Of a stretch of 64,000 nucleotides of DNA, positions 31,592 through 41,924 are shown one piece after another. The position numbers and the translations under genes were made by a program. The stretch is from Thermococcus gammatolerans EJ3 (GTDB lineage Archaea > Methanobacteriota_B > Thermococci > Thermococcales > Thermococcaceae). Under the pieces are notes generated by a model. That model was given only the letters and a program-made list of their open reading frames with translations. It did not search any database and had not been told where the DNA came from. Positions within the stretch are counted from its first letter, which is position 1. Every line of letters starts with the position of its first letter. The stretch lies in NCBI RefSeq assembly GCF_000022365.1, contig NC_012804.1:1550001-1614000 (forward strand), given 5' to 3'.

Positions 31592-32386
31592 TCAAAGCGG
31601 CTTGGCCTTCTCCCAGTACTCGTTGAACTTACCCTCAAAGAGTTCCCTGACGCGGAAGTCCTTGATCCATATCTGGGTCTCGTAGTTGAAGTAGCGGGCA
31701 GCCATGTCCTCAAGGGCGAAGAAGACCTCGTCGTCGCAGATGAGCATCGGTAGCTCAAACTTGTCGGCGACTCTGAGTTCGATCTTGCCGGCCTTTGCGT
31801 AGTCGAGCAGCTTGGAGGACTTAAGCCTCGGGAGGAGGTTCTCAGCGACAACGATCTTAACTTTAACGCCCCTGTCAACCGCGGCTATGATGTCCTTGTC
31901 GAGGTTAACCGCTATGTATCCATCATCGGCGAGGAGTATCTTCTCCTTAACGCCCTCGAACATCTCCTTGGTCTTAAGGGTGGCGTTCCTGATTCCACGA
32001 ACGACCCAAACGCGTTCCACGCCGTACTTCGGGATCTCCGTCTCAATGAGCGGGGTCATAAGTTCGAGGAGCTCCTCTTTCGCTTTCTTCTTAGCCTCAA
32101 GCTCTTCCTTAACGCGCTCCTGCCATTCCTCAATGAACTTCTCAAGGATGTTCTGCGGGTGGACAGGCCTGTACTTGTTAACCTTACCCGGCTGGCTTAT
32201 GGCAAATCCCTTCTTTTCGAGGCTCCTGAGAACGTCGTATGTCCTTGGAGCCGGAACCTCCGAGACGCTTGCCAGCTCTGCCGGGGTCAGTACTCCAAAC
32301 CCTACCAGAGCCACGTACGCCCTTGCCTCGTACAGGTTCAACTCAAAGTGCTCCTGGAGGAGCTCTACCATCCTGTCCTTCACCAT
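31592..32386 (-). CDS. trmBL2: TrmBL2, archaeal chromatin protein and global regulator
   Basis: A 264-aa TrmB-family protein, exactly the TrmBL2 length, with winged HTH (TPAELASVSEVPAPRTYDVL) and C-terminal TrmB domain without sugar binding. In T. kodakarensis the orthologue coats DNA as thick fibres and represses many genes; that is known for the orthologue and assumed here. ATG 32386 follows GGTGGTGG; a 16-codon extension was rejected. Confidence 0.95.
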   Translation of the reverse strand: MVKDRMVELLQEHFELNLYEARAYVALVGFGVLTPAELASVSEVPAPRTYDVLRSLEKKGFAISQPGKVNKYRPVHPQNILEKFIEEWQERVKEELEAKKKAKEELLELMTPLIETEIPKYGVERVWVVRGIRNATLKTKEMFEGVKEKILLADDGYIAVNLDKDIIAAVDRGVKVKIVVAENLLPRLKSSKLLDYAKAGKIELRVADKFELPMLICDDEVFFALEDMAARYFNYETQIWIKDFRVRELFEGKFNEYWEKAKPL

Positions 32387-32431
32387 CTTTACCACCACCA
32401 AAATTTCTTGTTTATAATGTCCGCATAAGCC

Positions 32432-32448
32432 CATATAAATTTTTTCCC
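32432..32448 (-). promoter_or_regulatory. TATA promoter of trmBL2
   Basis: Minus-strand GGGAAAAAATTTATATGG, with the TATA core at 32433-32441, predicts a start near 32410 and a leader of about 25 nt. The remaining bases up to 32656 are AT-rich and noncoding, holding the reverse gyrase 3' flank. Confidence 0.6.
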
Positions 32449-32656
32449 TCTATTCAGTCGGGGACAAATGCAAGAGGTATCCCGTAATGAAATAACTCTT
32501 ACCGGTCTTATTTAGAGTGCATGGAGATGCAACGTTATTACTATGCCTATTTTTTGACTTTAAAGGTTTTTGGTTGGAAAAATATCCGCCCGAAAAAACA
32601 GCGTTACTATCAAGCAAACGGGAAAAAGAAAAAGGGTTACGGATAGTGACAGGGGA

Positions 32657-35600
32657 CTAGCTGCACCCTTCCTTTTTAATCTCGCATGTTATTTCGCGAT
32701 ACAGTTCGTTCAGAACATCAAGGTAATTCAGCTTACCCTCCTCGATGAGATCCATCTTCTCCTCTAGTTCCCTCGTTTTCTCCTCGCTTACCAGCTCGCG
32801 GTATTTGCTGACAAGATAGTGATAAACCTTAATGCCCTTCTCAGTCGGAACAAGCTTCTTCCTACCCCTTGTTTCGAAAACGTAGTACCTCTGGAGGAGG
32901 GTCTGTACTATTTTTGCGTACGTTGACGGCCTTCCGATACCGCGCTCCTTCATCAGGGCTATTATATCGCCCTGCGTGTAGAGTGAAACCTTCGGCGCCT
33001 TCCACTTCTTGGACTCGACGACCTTGAGCTTTGCTCCCTGCTCAAGCTTCGGCAGCTGCCTCATCGGCGGTGAGCGAAGTTTCGTCCAGCCGTCCTTGAG
33101 GATTTCGACGTAGCCTTCGAGCTCGACCTTCCCGACACCCGCGTTTATAACGGCCTTTTCGTAGAGAACCTTCGCTGGAACCATCTGGCTCGTCATGAAG
33201 CGCCTGAATATCATGTCGTAGAGCCTGTAGTGGTTGCGCGTGAGGTTCCTCGGAAGCTGGATTACGCCGTCGCGGATGAGCTGCATCAACCTTCCTGTGT
33301 CGATGGGTCTCGTCGGCCTTATAGCCTCGTGCGTACCCTCTTCACCCCAGGGCCTCGGCTTGAAGTACTCCTCGCCGAGCTCGCTCGTTATGTACTCCCT
33401 GGCGATTTCTATACCAGTACTGCTGACGTGGGTGCTGTCGGAACGGTGGTAGGTGATAAGCCCGAGTTCAAAGAGGTCCTGCGCCAAGCGCATCGTCTCA
33501 GGCGCGGAAAGCTTGAGGAAGGTGGAAGCGTCGCGGAGCATCGCGTCCGTTGTGTACGGCGGGGAGGGGTTGAGTTCCCTCTCCTCAAGCTGGACCTCCT
33601 CCACCGTAACGTACTCGGGTGGCTCAACGTCCTTGCCGTCCTTTCCTAGCTCGACCGTTACCTGAAGGCCGTTCTCAAGGGTTAGACCGAGGAAGTAAAC
33701 CTCGCTCTCGGTAAACTCCTTGTACCGCTCGATGATCCAGCCAAGGACAGGTGTCTGAACCCTTCCGGCGGAGAGGTTCCGGTTCTCAAAGACCCTCTGG
33801 AGCTCCTGGCTGAGCTCAAAGCCTATCCACCTGTCCTCTATGCGCCTCACCATCTGGGCCTCTACCCTCGCCTCGTTGACGTCCCTCGCCTCACGTATGG
33901 CCTTCATTATGGCCGGCCGCGTGACCTCGTGGAACTCAACGCGCTTGATGTTGGGTGTATATGGAGCCAAGACGTTCCTTATGTCCCAGGCTATTTTCTC
34001 ACCCTCCGTATCCGGGTCGGTCGCGATGAGTATCTCGTCAACCTCCTGCGCTATCTCACGCATTGCTTTGACGTTCTCAAGGGCATCGTGGACGTTTCTG
34101 CTTCCACAGCGCGGACAGACGCCCCTCTCCTCCCAGTCCACGAACTGATAACCGCAGTCGCGGCACCGCTTTATTGTATCGTAGATCGGGATGAACTTGA
34201 ACATATCTTCCTCGCGCTCGATTAGAACGCCGTGGTAGCCCTCGTTCGTGACTAGGTCGAACATATGCCCCCCGCTCGCCAGAATCGTTAACATTTTGTC
34301 GCCCACGCTGACCTCGTAGGCAACGAGCTCACCTATTCTAGTCTTGCTCGGCTTCCCGAAGAAGTTGGCTATCGTCCTAGCCTTGTTGGGGCTCTCCACA
34401 ATCATGAGGGCCGATTTGACGAGGTCCTTGACCTTCGAGCTTATCTTGCCCTCCATAACCAGCTTTACCTTCTCCCTGTCCTCGTCTATCTCCTTCAGGA
34501 GTTTCTCGAGGTCAAGCTCCTCGAAGGGCACCATCTTGAACTCCGTGAAGCGCCAGCGCATCTGCCTGACAAGGCCGTTGAAGACCTTCTCGTTGTCCAC
34601 TATAAGGACGCTCAGTCCCTTCGTTATTCCGCCGGCAAATAGGCGGCTCGTCCTCCCGGTTGCCTGGATGTAGGTTCTGACGTCCGGAATCTCGATGAAC
34701 CACTTGCCCTCCTCCTTTACGAGGCTGACGAAGGGGTCTTCGGCAAGCCTTCTAAGGACGTCCTCCTTCTTCAGGACCTCGCGCAGAAACTCGACGAGCT
34801 CGCGGAAGACGTTGAGAACCGTCTTGTGGAAGTCGTTCTCGATGGGAAGGCCCTCGGCTAAAGCCTCCTCAATCTTGAGGAGCTCGAACTGAGGGATGTT
34901 TCTAATCAGCCTCCTGAGCCTCGCGTGGAGCTTCTCTGCAGTTTTCCTGTCCTCATCGTCAAGGAAGTCCATGACCTCGCCCAGCAGACCGAGGGCGCGG
35001 TATATGGTGGGCCTCTCAAGATCTATGCTAAAGCGGAACTTGGGAACACCCGTGAAGACCGCGTAGCGGATGAGGTGGGGCAAATCCAGGCCCCTGACTA
35101 TCGAGCCGTAGTAAGTTGCGACGCCGACGAGGTAATCAGCTTCACCGTTCTCAAACCTCTCAACGGCCTTCTTGTTCTTCGAGCTCGCGAGCTCAACGGC
35201 GAAGCCTTTCTCGCGGAGGTAGTTCACGAGCTCCTCGGCGTAGCTCAGCCCCTGGTCAATGGGGACGAATATCAGGCCACCCTTCCCGAGTTTCCTGAGG
35301 AGCTCCTCCACGTGCTCCTTAACGTCTTTGCTCGGCTTCAAATAGCTGTCCACGACGTTCCTCAGCGCGCTCCTTCCCGAGCCAACTTCAAAGCCGAGCA
35401 GTTCGCGGTAGAGCTTTATCCTGTCGCCCCTCGCCGAGCCAGTCGCCGATGCGATAATCATGATTCCGATGTCGTTCTTCCTCTTGAACTCCTCAATCTC
35501 GCGCTGGAGCTTCTCTATCGCCTCGTTGAGCTCCTTAAGCCTGTCGTTTTTGTCCTCACTGTTTCCGTTGAGGTATCTCGCCATCTGCTTCTTGAGCCTG

Positions 35601-36337
35601 ATGATTTCCCACGCCTTGCCGATGATTTCCTCGGTGAAGCCGAGGAGCAAAAGCGAGCGGTCTATGTTCTTGCTCGCCTTGAGGAAGGCATCGACGTCGT
35701 CAACGAAGATGAAGTCGAAGTGCCTCCCCTTCAGCTTCTCGTCGAAGTTTCTAGCTAACCACTGGGCGCTCGTTATGAGTATGTCGTAGTCCCCGCCCTC
35801 AATTTTGGCGAGCATCTCCTCCTTTTCCTTCTTCCTGAGGTTGCCGTGATAGTAGGCGAGCTTAACGTCCAGCCCCGTCCTCTCGATTATCGCCTGAACC
35901 TTTCTTATGGTCTGGATTACCAGGGGCGTCGTGGGGACGACTATGTAGCTCTTCTTGCCCTTCGTGGCGTAGTAGACGGACATGAACGCTCCAAAGGTGC
36001 TCTTGCCCATTCCCGTTGGGGCTATGATTGAGAAACTCCTGCCCTTGAGGAGCCTCTTAACCCAGGTTCTCTGGGCGCTCCAGAAGGTAAAGCCAGTGGC
36101 CTTCTTAAAGAAGTCCTCTATCTCGCGGCTTTCGCTCTCAAGGCGGTATATCCTCTCCCATTCCTTCAACCGGTTTGCCTTGAGAAGGGCATCTCTGACG
36201 GCAGAAACAAGCTCAAAATAAGAGTCAACTACGATTGGTTCATTTAAACAGCTCTCGCATGGGTTTCTCATGTAGAGCCTCTCGTCGGATATCCTGCCCC
36301 CGCAGTTGGGGCACATCTCCCGGTACAGGGCCTTCAT
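32657..36337 (-). CDS. rgy: Reverse gyrase
   Basis: A 1226-aa reverse gyrase, the hallmark enzyme of hyperthermophiles, introducing positive supercoils. Order: zinc finger with Cys9, 12, 27 and 30; SF2 helicase-like half with Walker [10 protein letters not shown] and VDDVDAFL; then the type IA topoisomerase half with TOPRIM start [17 protein letters not shown], a second zinc ribbon CRDCGYQF...CPRCGS, and the active-site tyrosine in [13 protein letters not shown]. Length is normal and no intein is present. It follows the SWIM-protein gene by 4 nt. Confidence 0.97.
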   Translation of the reverse strand: MKALYREMCPNCGGRISDERLYMRNPCESCLNEPIVVDSYFELVSAVRDALLKANRLKEWERIYRLESESREIEDFFKKATGFTFWSAQRTWVKRLLKGRSFSIIAPTGMGKSTFGAFMSVYYATKGKKSYIVVPTTPLVIQTIRKVQAIIERTGLDVKLAYYHGNLRKKEKEEMLAKIEGGDYDILITSAQWLARNFDEKLKGRHFDFIFVDDVDAFLKASKNIDRSLLLLGFTEEIIGKAWEIIRLKKQMARYLNGNSEDKNDRLKELNEAIEKLQREIEEFKRKNDIGIMIIASATGSARGDRIKLYRELLGFEVGSGRSALRNVVDSYLKPSKDVKEHVEELLRKLGKGGLIFVPIDQGLSYAEELVNYLREKGFAVELASSKNKKAVERFENGEADYLVGVATYYGSIVRGLDLPHLIRYAVFTGVPKFRFSIDLERPTIYRALGLLGEVMDFLDDEDRKTAEKLHARLRRLIRNIPQFELLKIEEALAEGLPIENDFHKTVLNVFRELVEFLREVLKKEDVLRRLAEDPFVSLVKEEGKWFIEIPDVRTYIQATGRTSRLFAGGITKGLSVLIVDNEKVFNGLVRQMRWRFTEFKMVPFEELDLEKLLKEIDEDREKVKLVMEGKISSKVKDLVKSALMIVESPNKARTIANFFGKPSKTRIGELVAYEVSVGDKMLTILASGGHMFDLVTNEGYHGVLIEREEDMFKFIPIYDTIKRCRDCGYQFVDWEERGVCPRCGSRNVHDALENVKAMREIAQEVDEILIATDPDTEGEKIAWDIRNVLAPYTPNIKRVEFHEVTRPAIMKAIREARDVNEARVEAQMVRRIEDRWIGFELSQELQRVFENRNLSAGRVQTPVLGWIIERYKEFTESEVYFLGLTLENGLQVTVELGKDGKDVEPPEYVTVEEVQLEERELNPSPPYTTDAMLRDASTFLKLSAPETMRLAQDLFELGLITYHRSDSTHVSSTGIEIAREYITSELGEEYFKPRPWGEEGTHEAIRPTRPIDTGRLMQLIRDGVIQLPRNLTRNHYRLYDMIFRRFMTSQMVPAKVLYEKAVINAGVGKVELEGYVEILKDGWTKLRSPPMRQLPKLEQGAKLKVVESKKWKAPKVSLYTQGDIIALMKERGIGRPSTYAKIVQTLLQRYYVFETRGRKKLVPTEKGIKVYHYLVSKYRELVSEEKTRELEEKMDLIEEGKLNYLDVLNELYREITCEIKKEGCS

Positions 36338-36341
36338 GGTC

Positions 36342-36848
36342 TCACCCCACCGATCTTATCCTTAAACGTTGAAACTCCGATTTAAGCCTTTCTGTGAGGG
36401 CGTAATCAGGAAACAGGGCGGAGTATTCATTCAACAGAACCCCTATCAGCGTCAGTTTTCTGGCATCTGGATCCTTTCCAAGGATGTTAAAAGCCTCATA
36501 AAAGAGTTTTGCAGCGTCGCTTCCGCTCTCATCGGTTTCAAGGGCGTGCTCAAGCTCCCTGAGGAGCACTCTCCATCTCAGCTCTGGGACGGAGTTTAAC
36601 ATTGAATACGCGCAGCCCTCGCCGAAGGGTTCCTCATCGGGACAGTCAAAGTAGAAACCCCTCTCGTACGCTATTTTAACCGCCCGAACGTGCTCGCAGT
36701 TGCCGCCCAGGGGACACGTGCAGAAACTCGAATCCCCGTTAACTTCAACATAATAGGGATAGTCATCAAGGACCTTACCGTAGAGTCGATTGCCGGATTT
36801 CACGACCCAGAGAACCCTGCCGGAGTAGTAGAGACCCTCCCCGTCCAT
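36342..36848 (-). CDS. SWIM zinc-finger protein
   Basis: A 168-aa protein whose N-terminal half carries the SWIM signature CxC...CxH as [12 protein letters not shown]; the rest is helical. SWIM domains bind DNA or proteins. Being immediately upstream of rgy (4-nt gap) and co-transcribed, it may assist reverse gyrase or a related repair process; that is inference from position. ATG 36848 chosen; GTG 36857 would add three residues. Confidence 0.8.
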   Translation of the reverse strand: MDGEGLYYSGRVLWVVKSGNRLYGKVLDDYPYYVEVNGDSSFCTCPLGGNCEHVRAVKIAYERGFYFDCPDEEPFGEGCAYSMLNSVPELRWRVLLRELEHALETDESGSDAAKLFYEAFNILGKDPDARKLTLIGVLLNEYSALFPDYALTERLKSEFQRLRIRSVG

Positions 36849-36908
36849 GATAACCACAGAAGTTAGTAAGAAATGCCATTTAAAAAGCTATCGTAGGGGG
36901 AATAAAAA

Positions 36909-37142
36909 TCAAAGCTCAAGGCTGAGCCTTCTAACGACCGGGTTCTCAGCCTCTTCTGGCTTTATCTCTTCGATGCTCTCAATCCATATCTTGGTCCTCG
37001 GAACGCGGTGCTTGCTCCCTATCTCGGAGTAGACAAGCTCCTCGACGTGCTCCGGCTTAAGAGCACGGTACTCCTTGGTGAAGGGCTGCTTGAGCTTACC
37101 CCTCTGGAAGATTCCCTTAACGCGGTAGACCTTGACCTCCAT
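36909..37142 (-). CDS. rplX: Large-subunit ribosomal protein LX (L18ae/L20a)
   Basis: A 77-aa archaeal ribosomal protein LX (eukaryotic L18ae). It starts [27 protein letters not shown] six bases before ATG 37142 favours this start over ATG 37148. It ends the conserved archaeal L39e-L31e-IF6-LX cluster, transcribed right to left. Confidence 0.93.
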   Translation of the reverse strand: MEVKVYRVKGIFQRGKLKQPFTKEYRALKPEHVEELVYSEIGSKHRVPRTKIWIESIEEIKPEEAENPVVRRLSLEL

Positions 37143-37187
37143 TTCCATCCCTCCTTCAGCGGGCCTTTGAAGGCGAACTTTTAAGCT

Positions 37188-37874
37188 TTATCCGAGGAAG
37201 CCCAAAGCTTCTTCAATCTTCACTATCTCGGGGCCTGTCGTCAGGTGTCCGACGACGACGCCGTACGAGTTGGCTATCATACACGATCCGACGAATGGGA
37301 CGCCCATGTTGGCGGTTCCGACGTATACATCGACCTTGAAGAGGTCGCTCAGCCACTCAAGCTCCTCGTCGGTCGCCTCTGGGTGCACGAGACCGCCTTT
37401 GTTCGTGACGACGCCAACGCTTCCAACCGCTGTATAGTCTGCTATAACTCCCCTCTCGACGGGGACACCGAGTATGTCCTCAATCTTCCTCGCCTCTTCC
37501 CTCGTGAAGTCCTTGCTGACCAGAGCACCTTTGTCGTTGGCCAGAATCAGGTTCCCAAAGGCGGTGAGCCTGCTCTGGAAGGGGACGACCTCCATGTCAA
37601 TTCCGTACTCCCTGAGCTGGGCGTTTATGAAGTCGAGCTCGGCGTCCCAGATGTACCAGGGGACTATGAGCGCGTTGGAGTTTCCCGCCACGAATATGCC
37701 GACGATACGCGACTTCATGACGCTCGTCTCGATGAGCGGGACCTTCAGAACTTCCCTAAGGGTGGCAAGCTTCTTCTCGCCGAGGCCCTCTCTAATCACC
37801 GCTACCCTGTCGGTGGCGAAGCCGTAAACGCCGAGGTACGGGGAGTTTTCAAAATCGAGCCTCTCGATGTGCAT
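37188..37874 (-). CDS. eif6: Translation initiation factor 6
   Basis: A 228-aa IF-6, the anti-association factor that binds the large ribosomal subunit and blocks premature joining. It shows the fivefold pseudosymmetric pentein repeats, each with a short motif such as GVYGFATDRVA, GNSNALIVP and ANDKGALVS. Located between LX and L31e in the usual archaeal order. Confidence 0.95.
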   Translation of the reverse strand: MHIERLDFENSPYLGVYGFATDRVAVIREGLGEKKLATLREVLKVPLIETSVMKSRIVGIFVAGNSNALIVPWYIWDAELDFINAQLREYGIDMEVVPFQSRLTAFGNLILANDKGALVSKDFTREEARKIEDILGVPVERGVIADYTAVGSVGVVTNKGGLVHPEATDEELEWLSDLFKVDVYVGTANMGVPFVGSCMIANSYGVVVGHLTTGPEIVKIEEALGFLG

Positions 37875-37901
37875 CTCTTCACCTCTAAAAAGTGGTTAAA
37901 A

Positions 37902-38174
37902 TCAGGCCAGAGAGACCTTCGCAACCCTCTTGCCGTCAACTACCTCGACGACGACCTTAACGCGGAGCTTGTTGGGTGGTTTCTCAGCCCCGCGCTCCCA
38001 GAGCTTCTCGTTGACGGCCGGCTCGAGCTTGACCTCCTCGGCCTTGGCGTGCCTCGCTATCCACTCGCGGACGAATTTGGCCGCTCTCGGGGCCCTCTTC
38101 CAGCGTGGAACGCGCTTCTTTATCTTTCTGATAGGAACGACGAATATGACCTCCTGACCGGGTTCAATTGGCAT
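37902..38174 (-). CDS. rpl31e: Large-subunit ribosomal protein L31e
   Basis: A 90-aa L31e, with the typical basic core [20 protein letters not shown]. It lies between L39e and IF-6. An 11-nt gap separates it from the L39e stop. Confidence 0.95.
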   Translation of the reverse strand: MPIEPGQEVIFVVPIRKIKKRVPRWKRAPRAAKFVREWIARHAKAEEVKLEPAVNEKLWERGAEKPPNKLRVKVVVEVVDGKRVAKVSLA

Positions 38175-38184
38175 CTACACCACC

Positions 38185-38340
38185 TCACTCCTTAAGCTTT
38201 GTTCTCCTCCAGTGCCTCCTCTTCGGGTGTGTCATAACTTTCCTGTTGGTCTTTACGATAACCCAGACGGGAACGCGCCTGTTCTGCTTAGCGGCCTTAG
38301 CGAGCCTCAGCTTCTTTGCAAGCGGCTTGTTTCTCGCCAT
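38185..38340 (-). CDS. rpl39e: Large-subunit ribosomal protein L39e
   Basis: A 51-aa, highly basic protein beginning [20 protein letters not shown] and ending [11 protein letters not shown], which is L39e, lining the exit tunnel. It is short enough to be missed by length-filtered gene calling. ATG 38340 has GGGAGGTG upstream. First gene of the ribosomal cluster. Confidence 0.96.
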   Translation of the reverse strand: MARNKPLAKKLRLAKAAKQNRRVPVWVIVKTNRKVMTHPKRRHWRRTKLKE

Positions 38341-38453
38341 GGCTACACCTCCCGGTTTGCTAAAGTCATCGTGAATGCCTAACGTTCCTTCCGCTACCCG
38401 TTTTTAAGCTTTTTTGTGAAGCTTGAGAAAAGTCCAAAGAAAATGGAAGGAGC

Positions 38454-40142
38454 TCAGAATATCAGCGGTGCCCTGTACTCGCCCCAGACCTCGCGAAGGA
38501 CGTCGGTAACCTCGCCGAGGGTTGCGAGATGGCGGTGCGCCTCGATGATGTAGGGCATGAGGTTCTCGTCCTCGGTTTCGGCCGCGTTCCTGAGCTTATC
38601 GAGGGCCTCCTCGACCTTCTTGCTGTCCCTCTCGGAGCGGAGCTTCTTGAGGCGCTCAATCTGCTTCTCGCGGATGCTCGGGTCAACCTTGAGTATCTCA
38701 ACCTCTATCGGCTCGTCCGTCTGGAACTTGTTGACGCCGACGATTATCCTCTTGCCCTCTTCGATTTCCTTCTGGTACTTGTAGGCGGCATCGGCAATCT
38801 CCTTCTGTATGTAACCGCGCTCTATGGCCCTCATCATTCCGCCCATCTTCTGAATCTTCTCGATGTACTTCAAAGCCTCCTCGTAGATGTGGTCGGTGAG
38901 CCACTCGATGTAGTAGGCACCTCCGAGCGGGTCAACGGTGTCAACGACACCGCTCTCGTAGGCGATAATCTGCTGGGTCCTCAGGGCAATTCTCACGCTC
39001 TTCTCGGTCGGGAGGCTCAGCGCTTCGTCGTAGGAGTTGGTGTGCAGGCTCTGTGTTCCACCGAGGACGGCAGCTAAAGCCTGAATGGCAACGCGGACGA
39101 TGTTGTTCTCGGGCTGTTGAGCCGTAAGGGTTGAACCTGCGGTCTGGGTGTGGAAGCGGAGCATCATGGAGCGCGGGTTCTTGGCGTTGAACCACTCCTT
39201 CATGATGTAGGCCCAGAGCCTCCTCGCGGCCCTAAACTTCGCAATCTCCTCGAGGAAGTTGTTGTGCGCGTTGAAGAAGAAGCTCAATCTTGGAGCGAAC
39301 TTGTCAACCTCCATACCGCGCTCGATGACAGCCTTGACGTACTCTATACCGTCAGCCAGGGTGAAGGCGACCTCCTGGACCGCGTTGGCCCCGGCCTCTC
39401 TGATGTGGTAGCCGCTTATGCTTATCGAGTTCCACTTGGGAATGTTCTCGGCGCAGTACATTATGATGTCCGTTGTAAGGCGCATGCTCGGTTGCGGCGG
39501 GAAGATGTAGGTTCCCCTCGCTATGTACTCCTTAAGGATGTCGTTCTGAACAGTTCCGCGGAGCTTCTCCTGGGGAATCCCCTGCTCCTCGGCAACCAAA
39601 ATGTACATCGCGAGCAGATTAGCGGCGGTCGAGTTAATCGTCATGCTCGTTGAGACCTTGTCGAGCGGAATGCCGTCGAAGAGAATCCTCATGTCCCAGA
39701 GCGAATCAATGGCAACTCCAACCTTTCCGACCTCACCTTCAGCCATCGGGTGGTCGGAGTCGTAACCGAGCTGTGTAGGCAGGTCAAAGGCAACGCTCAA
39801 ACCCGTCTGCCCCTGCTCAAGGAGGTATTTGTAGCGCTTGTTGCTCTCTTCAGCTGTAGCGTAGCCCGCGTACTGTCTCATCGTCCAGAAGCGACCGCGG
39901 TACATGGTCGCGTAGACGCCGCGGGTGAACGGATATTCTCCTGGGAAGCCGAGCTTCTCAAGGTAGTCCCAGTCCTCGCCGAGGTCAGCGGGAGTGTAGA
40001 GCCTCTTAATCTCGAAACCGTCATCGGTCATGAACTTCTCCTTTCTCTCGGGTCTCTTCTCGATGAACTTTTTGACCGTGGTCTCCTCCCAGCGCTTCTC
40101 CTCCTCGCGAATCTTGGCGAGCTTCTCCTTATCGAAGGTCAT
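38454..40142 (-). CDS. Methylmalonyl-CoA mutase, catalytic (large) subunit
   Basis: A 562-aa archaeal split-type mutase subunit, interconverting methylmalonyl-CoA and succinyl-CoA. The TIM-barrel substrate domain is recognised by [20 protein letters not shown], the radical-site region [20 protein letters not shown] and [15 protein letters not shown]. The B12-binding domain is a separate small protein in archaea and is not in this window. ATG 40142 follows GGTGGTTGAT; GTG 40151 is an alternative. Confidence 0.95.
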   Translation of the reverse strand: MTFDKEKLAKIREEEKRWEETTVKKFIEKRPERKEKFMTDDGFEIKRLYTPADLGEDWDYLEKLGFPGEYPFTRGVYATMYRGRFWTMRQYAGYATAEESNKRYKYLLEQGQTGLSVAFDLPTQLGYDSDHPMAEGEVGKVGVAIDSLWDMRILFDGIPLDKVSTSMTINSTAANLLAMYILVAEEQGIPQEKLRGTVQNDILKEYIARGTYIFPPQPSMRLTTDIIMYCAENIPKWNSISISGYHIREAGANAVQEVAFTLADGIEYVKAVIERGMEVDKFAPRLSFFFNAHNNFLEEIAKFRAARRLWAYIMKEWFNAKNPRSMMLRFHTQTAGSTLTAQQPENNIVRVAIQALAAVLGGTQSLHTNSYDEALSLPTEKSVRIALRTQQIIAYESGVVDTVDPLGGAYYIEWLTDHIYEEALKYIEKIQKMGGMMRAIERGYIQKEIADAAYKYQKEIEEGKRIIVGVNKFQTDEPIEVEILKVDPSIREKQIERLKKLRSERDSKKVEEALDKLRNAAETEDENLMPYIIEAHRHLATLGEVTDVLREVWGEYRAPLIF

Positions 40143-40366
40143 ATCAACCACCGCTTAGGGTAGGGTGGGGAACTATAAAAACCTTTTACATAGCGAAAGG
40201 AAGCATTTGGCATTGGATAAAAAGTCCAGTTTGAGATGTTCGAAAACCTGACAAAACGTCGAGTAGAGAAGGGCATCGTTTTGAATATTGTTCCGAGTTG
40301 GAGCAAAAAACCTAATAAACAACGAATTTCTAAACGGAAAATTGAAAACTTTGCGGAGGTGGTGGC

Positions 40367-40654
40367 GTGCAGACCGTGACAAGGAGGGCCAGCTCCAAAT
40401 GGGTAACCGGGCTGAGACCCAAACTGGAGGAAGCCTTCTCGCGCGGGGCCTTCGAGGGAACTCTCGTTGGGAAGGCCGAGCTCAGGGGGCTCGACATGCT
40501 GGAGGTCGTTGAGGTAAAGCTCGTCCCCGGAAAGCCCGAAGGGCCGTCCTTCGAGGTCTCGGGTAGAATCGTGACGTTCAAGTTCCCCTTGGAAAAGGGA
40601 CAAAACTTAGAGGACGTCTACTACCCCTTGATGGGCATGCTCAACAGGGTCTAA
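40367..40654 (+). CDS. Small conserved hypothetical protein, GTG start
   Basis: A 95-aa protein, not recognised. It looks like a compact beta-rich fold: LEVVEVKLVPGK and GRIVTFKFPLEK read as paired strands, followed by a helix NLEDVYYPLMGMLN. Its GTG at 40367 is supported by GGAGGTGG. Upstream (40155-40366) is AT-rich with TATA-like boxes facing both this gene and methylmalonyl-CoA mutase. Confidence 0.6.
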   Translation: MQTVTRRASSKWVTGLRPKLEEAFSRGAFEGTLVGKAELRGLDMLEVVEVKLVPGKPEGPSFEVSGRIVTFKFPLEKGQNLEDVYYPLMGMLNRV

Positions 40655-40684
40655 AGCTTTAAGCTCCCTCCCCAAGTTTTTCTG

Positions 40685-41542
40685 ATGCTCGTCAAAGGTA
40701 TCGGCCTCGACAGCTCGGCAAAGCTGGCCTTCCAGAGCCACGCCCACAGCGACCACTTCGTCAGCGGGGAGGTTATCTTCGCGACCAGGGCGACGAAGTT
40801 CCTCAGCCACCTCCGCAAGGGCGGGTTCTACCGTGAGGTAAAGTTCAGGAAGACCTTCTACATCGGCGACGTTAAGGCGAAGCTCTATCCAGCCGGCCAC
40901 ATGCTCGGTTCGGCTGGAATAAAGCTCTGGCTCGAGGCCGGAACGCTCTTCTACACCGGCGACACCAAGTGGTTCAAGCTAAGAACTGCCGAGAAGAGCC
41001 GCTTCCCGAGGGCGGACTTTCTGGTAATCGAGGCTACCTTCGGCGTCCCCGCTTTTGCGTTCCCCTCCCCTAGGGAAGCGGAAAAGAAGTTAATCTCTTT
41101 CGTCGAGGAAGCTCTCGACAGGGGAAAGAAACCGGTTCTCTACGTCAACCAGATGGGGAAGGCCCAGGAGGTTATGAAGATACTCGACGTCCACGGGATA
41201 ACGGTCAGGCCCTCGCGCGAGATGCTGAAGGTTGCGAGGGTGTACTCGAAGTTCGGAGTCCGCTTCGACAACATCGAGAGAGATGGGGAGGTAATCCTTC
41301 GCTCCTATCGCTCTCCTAAGGTTGAGAACTCGTTAAGTCCCTGGGAACTGACGGTTTCTGGATTTGGAAGGCTGAAGCTCAGCAACCACGCCGACTTCTG
41401 GGAGCTGGTAAGGATTGTTGAGAAAGTCAAGCCTGAGAAGGTATTCACAGTCTATGGCTTCGCCCGGGAGTTTGCTGAAATTCTCAGGGGACTCGGGCAC
41501 GAGGCCTTTCCATTACTGCCGAACTCGGAGATTAAGGTTTGA
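40685..41542 (+). CDS. Metallo-beta-lactamase-fold nuclease-like protein
   Basis: A 285-aa MBL-fold hydrolase with the metal-binding motif SHAHSDH (His19, His21, Asp23, His24), a further PAGHMLGS, and FYTGDTKW. The C-terminal region KLSNHADFWELV resembles the end of the beta-CASP/RNA-processing family, so an exonuclease role is likely, though the full beta-CASP insert is short. A TATA-like AAAGCTTTAAGC centred near 40660 suggests a nearly leaderless mRNA. Confidence 0.8.
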   Translation: MLVKGIGLDSSAKLAFQSHAHSDHFVSGEVIFATRATKFLSHLRKGGFYREVKFRKTFYIGDVKAKLYPAGHMLGSAGIKLWLEAGTLFYTGDTKWFKLRTAEKSRFPRADFLVIEATFGVPAFAFPSPREAEKKLISFVEEALDRGKKPVLYVNQMGKAQEVMKILDVHGITVRPSREMLKVARVYSKFGVRFDNIERDGEVILRSYRSPKVENSLSPWELTVSGFGRLKLSNHADFWELVRIVEKVKPEKVFTVYGFAREFAEILRGLGHEAFPLLPNSEIKV

Positions 41543-41596
41543 ACGCCGTTCAATATGCACCCGCTTTTTCCCGTGAACCTTGAACATAGAACGAGA

Positions 41597-41624
41597 TCCG
41601 AACCGAAACCTTAATATATTCGGA
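41597..41624 (+). promoter_or_regulatory. Promoter with TATA inside an inverted repeat
   Basis: TCCGAA (41597-41602) and TTCGGA (41619-41624) flank a TATA region CTTAATATAT. The arrangement would let a dimeric repressor cover the TATA box. The predicted start is about 41640, at the first hairpin of the candidate RNA. Confidence 0.5.
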
Positions 41625-41640
41625 ATTCATCAAAATATAT

Positions 41641-41770
41641 CGAAGAACCTTCGCTATTGGGGTCTATTTGTTAGAGAGGTTGCGGGCACGTGGCAGGATC
41701 CCCGCGGCCTGAAGGCCTCAGGCGTTTGGGCATCACAGCTGAAAGGGGGTGATACCCAAGCCACCCCTCC
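41641..41770 (+). ncRNA. Candidate multi-branched structured RNA upstream of hsp20
   Basis: In the 382-nt gap before hsp20, a promoter is followed by consecutive hairpins: CGAAG-aac-CTTCG (41641-41653); then GGGGT (41659-41663) pairing with ACCCC (41763-41767) as a closing helix around three more. These are GCGGG/CCCGC (41682-41705), GCCTGA/TCAGGC with a 5-nt loop (41707-41723), and a 13-position stem with one mismatch (41724-41736 with 41749-41761). The helices abut without gaps. No known RNA family is recognised. A 71-codon frame overlaps but resembles no protein I know. Confidence 0.5.
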
Positions 41771-41854
41771 CACTTCTATCATCTGTTTCTTCTGAGCCCT
41801 AAATCCCGGCCTTCTGGAGACCATTTTTAGTCACCTTTTGTATGGTAAATCGAA

Positions 41855-41868
41855 AAGTTTATAAAGGG
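41855..41868 (+). promoter_or_regulatory. TATA promoter of hsp20
   Basis: A purine-rich BRE (CGAAAAG) followed by TTTATAAA at 41858-41865. The start is predicted near 41888, about 37 nt before the ATG. Confidence 0.7.
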
Positions 41869-41872
41869 TTCC

Positions 41873-41903
41873 TTTTTAGTAACTACTGGTAACCAAAATA
41901 AAG
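41873..41903. promoter_or_regulatory. Probable Phr heat-shock operator
   Basis: Spanning the predicted hsp20 start is a sequence with TTTTTAG, two GTAAC half-sites (41879-41883 and 41889-41893) and a closing AAAATAAA. This fits the form and position of Phr sites, which in Pyrococcus cover the transcription start of hsp20 and the AAA ATPase gene. The match was made by eye, without a scored model. Confidence 0.45.
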
Positions 41904-41924
41904 GCCGTCGGGAGGTGATGCCCG

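Noticed and set aside
32657-36337. Intein in reverse gyrase
   Set aside because: The protein has normal length, with continuous motifs and no Hint-domain blocks; cdc48 was checked likewise.
41580-41795. 71-codon frame in the gap before hsp20
   Set aside because: It starts upstream of the predicted transcription start, lacks a ribosome binding site, and the base pairing explains the region better. Kept as an alternative only.
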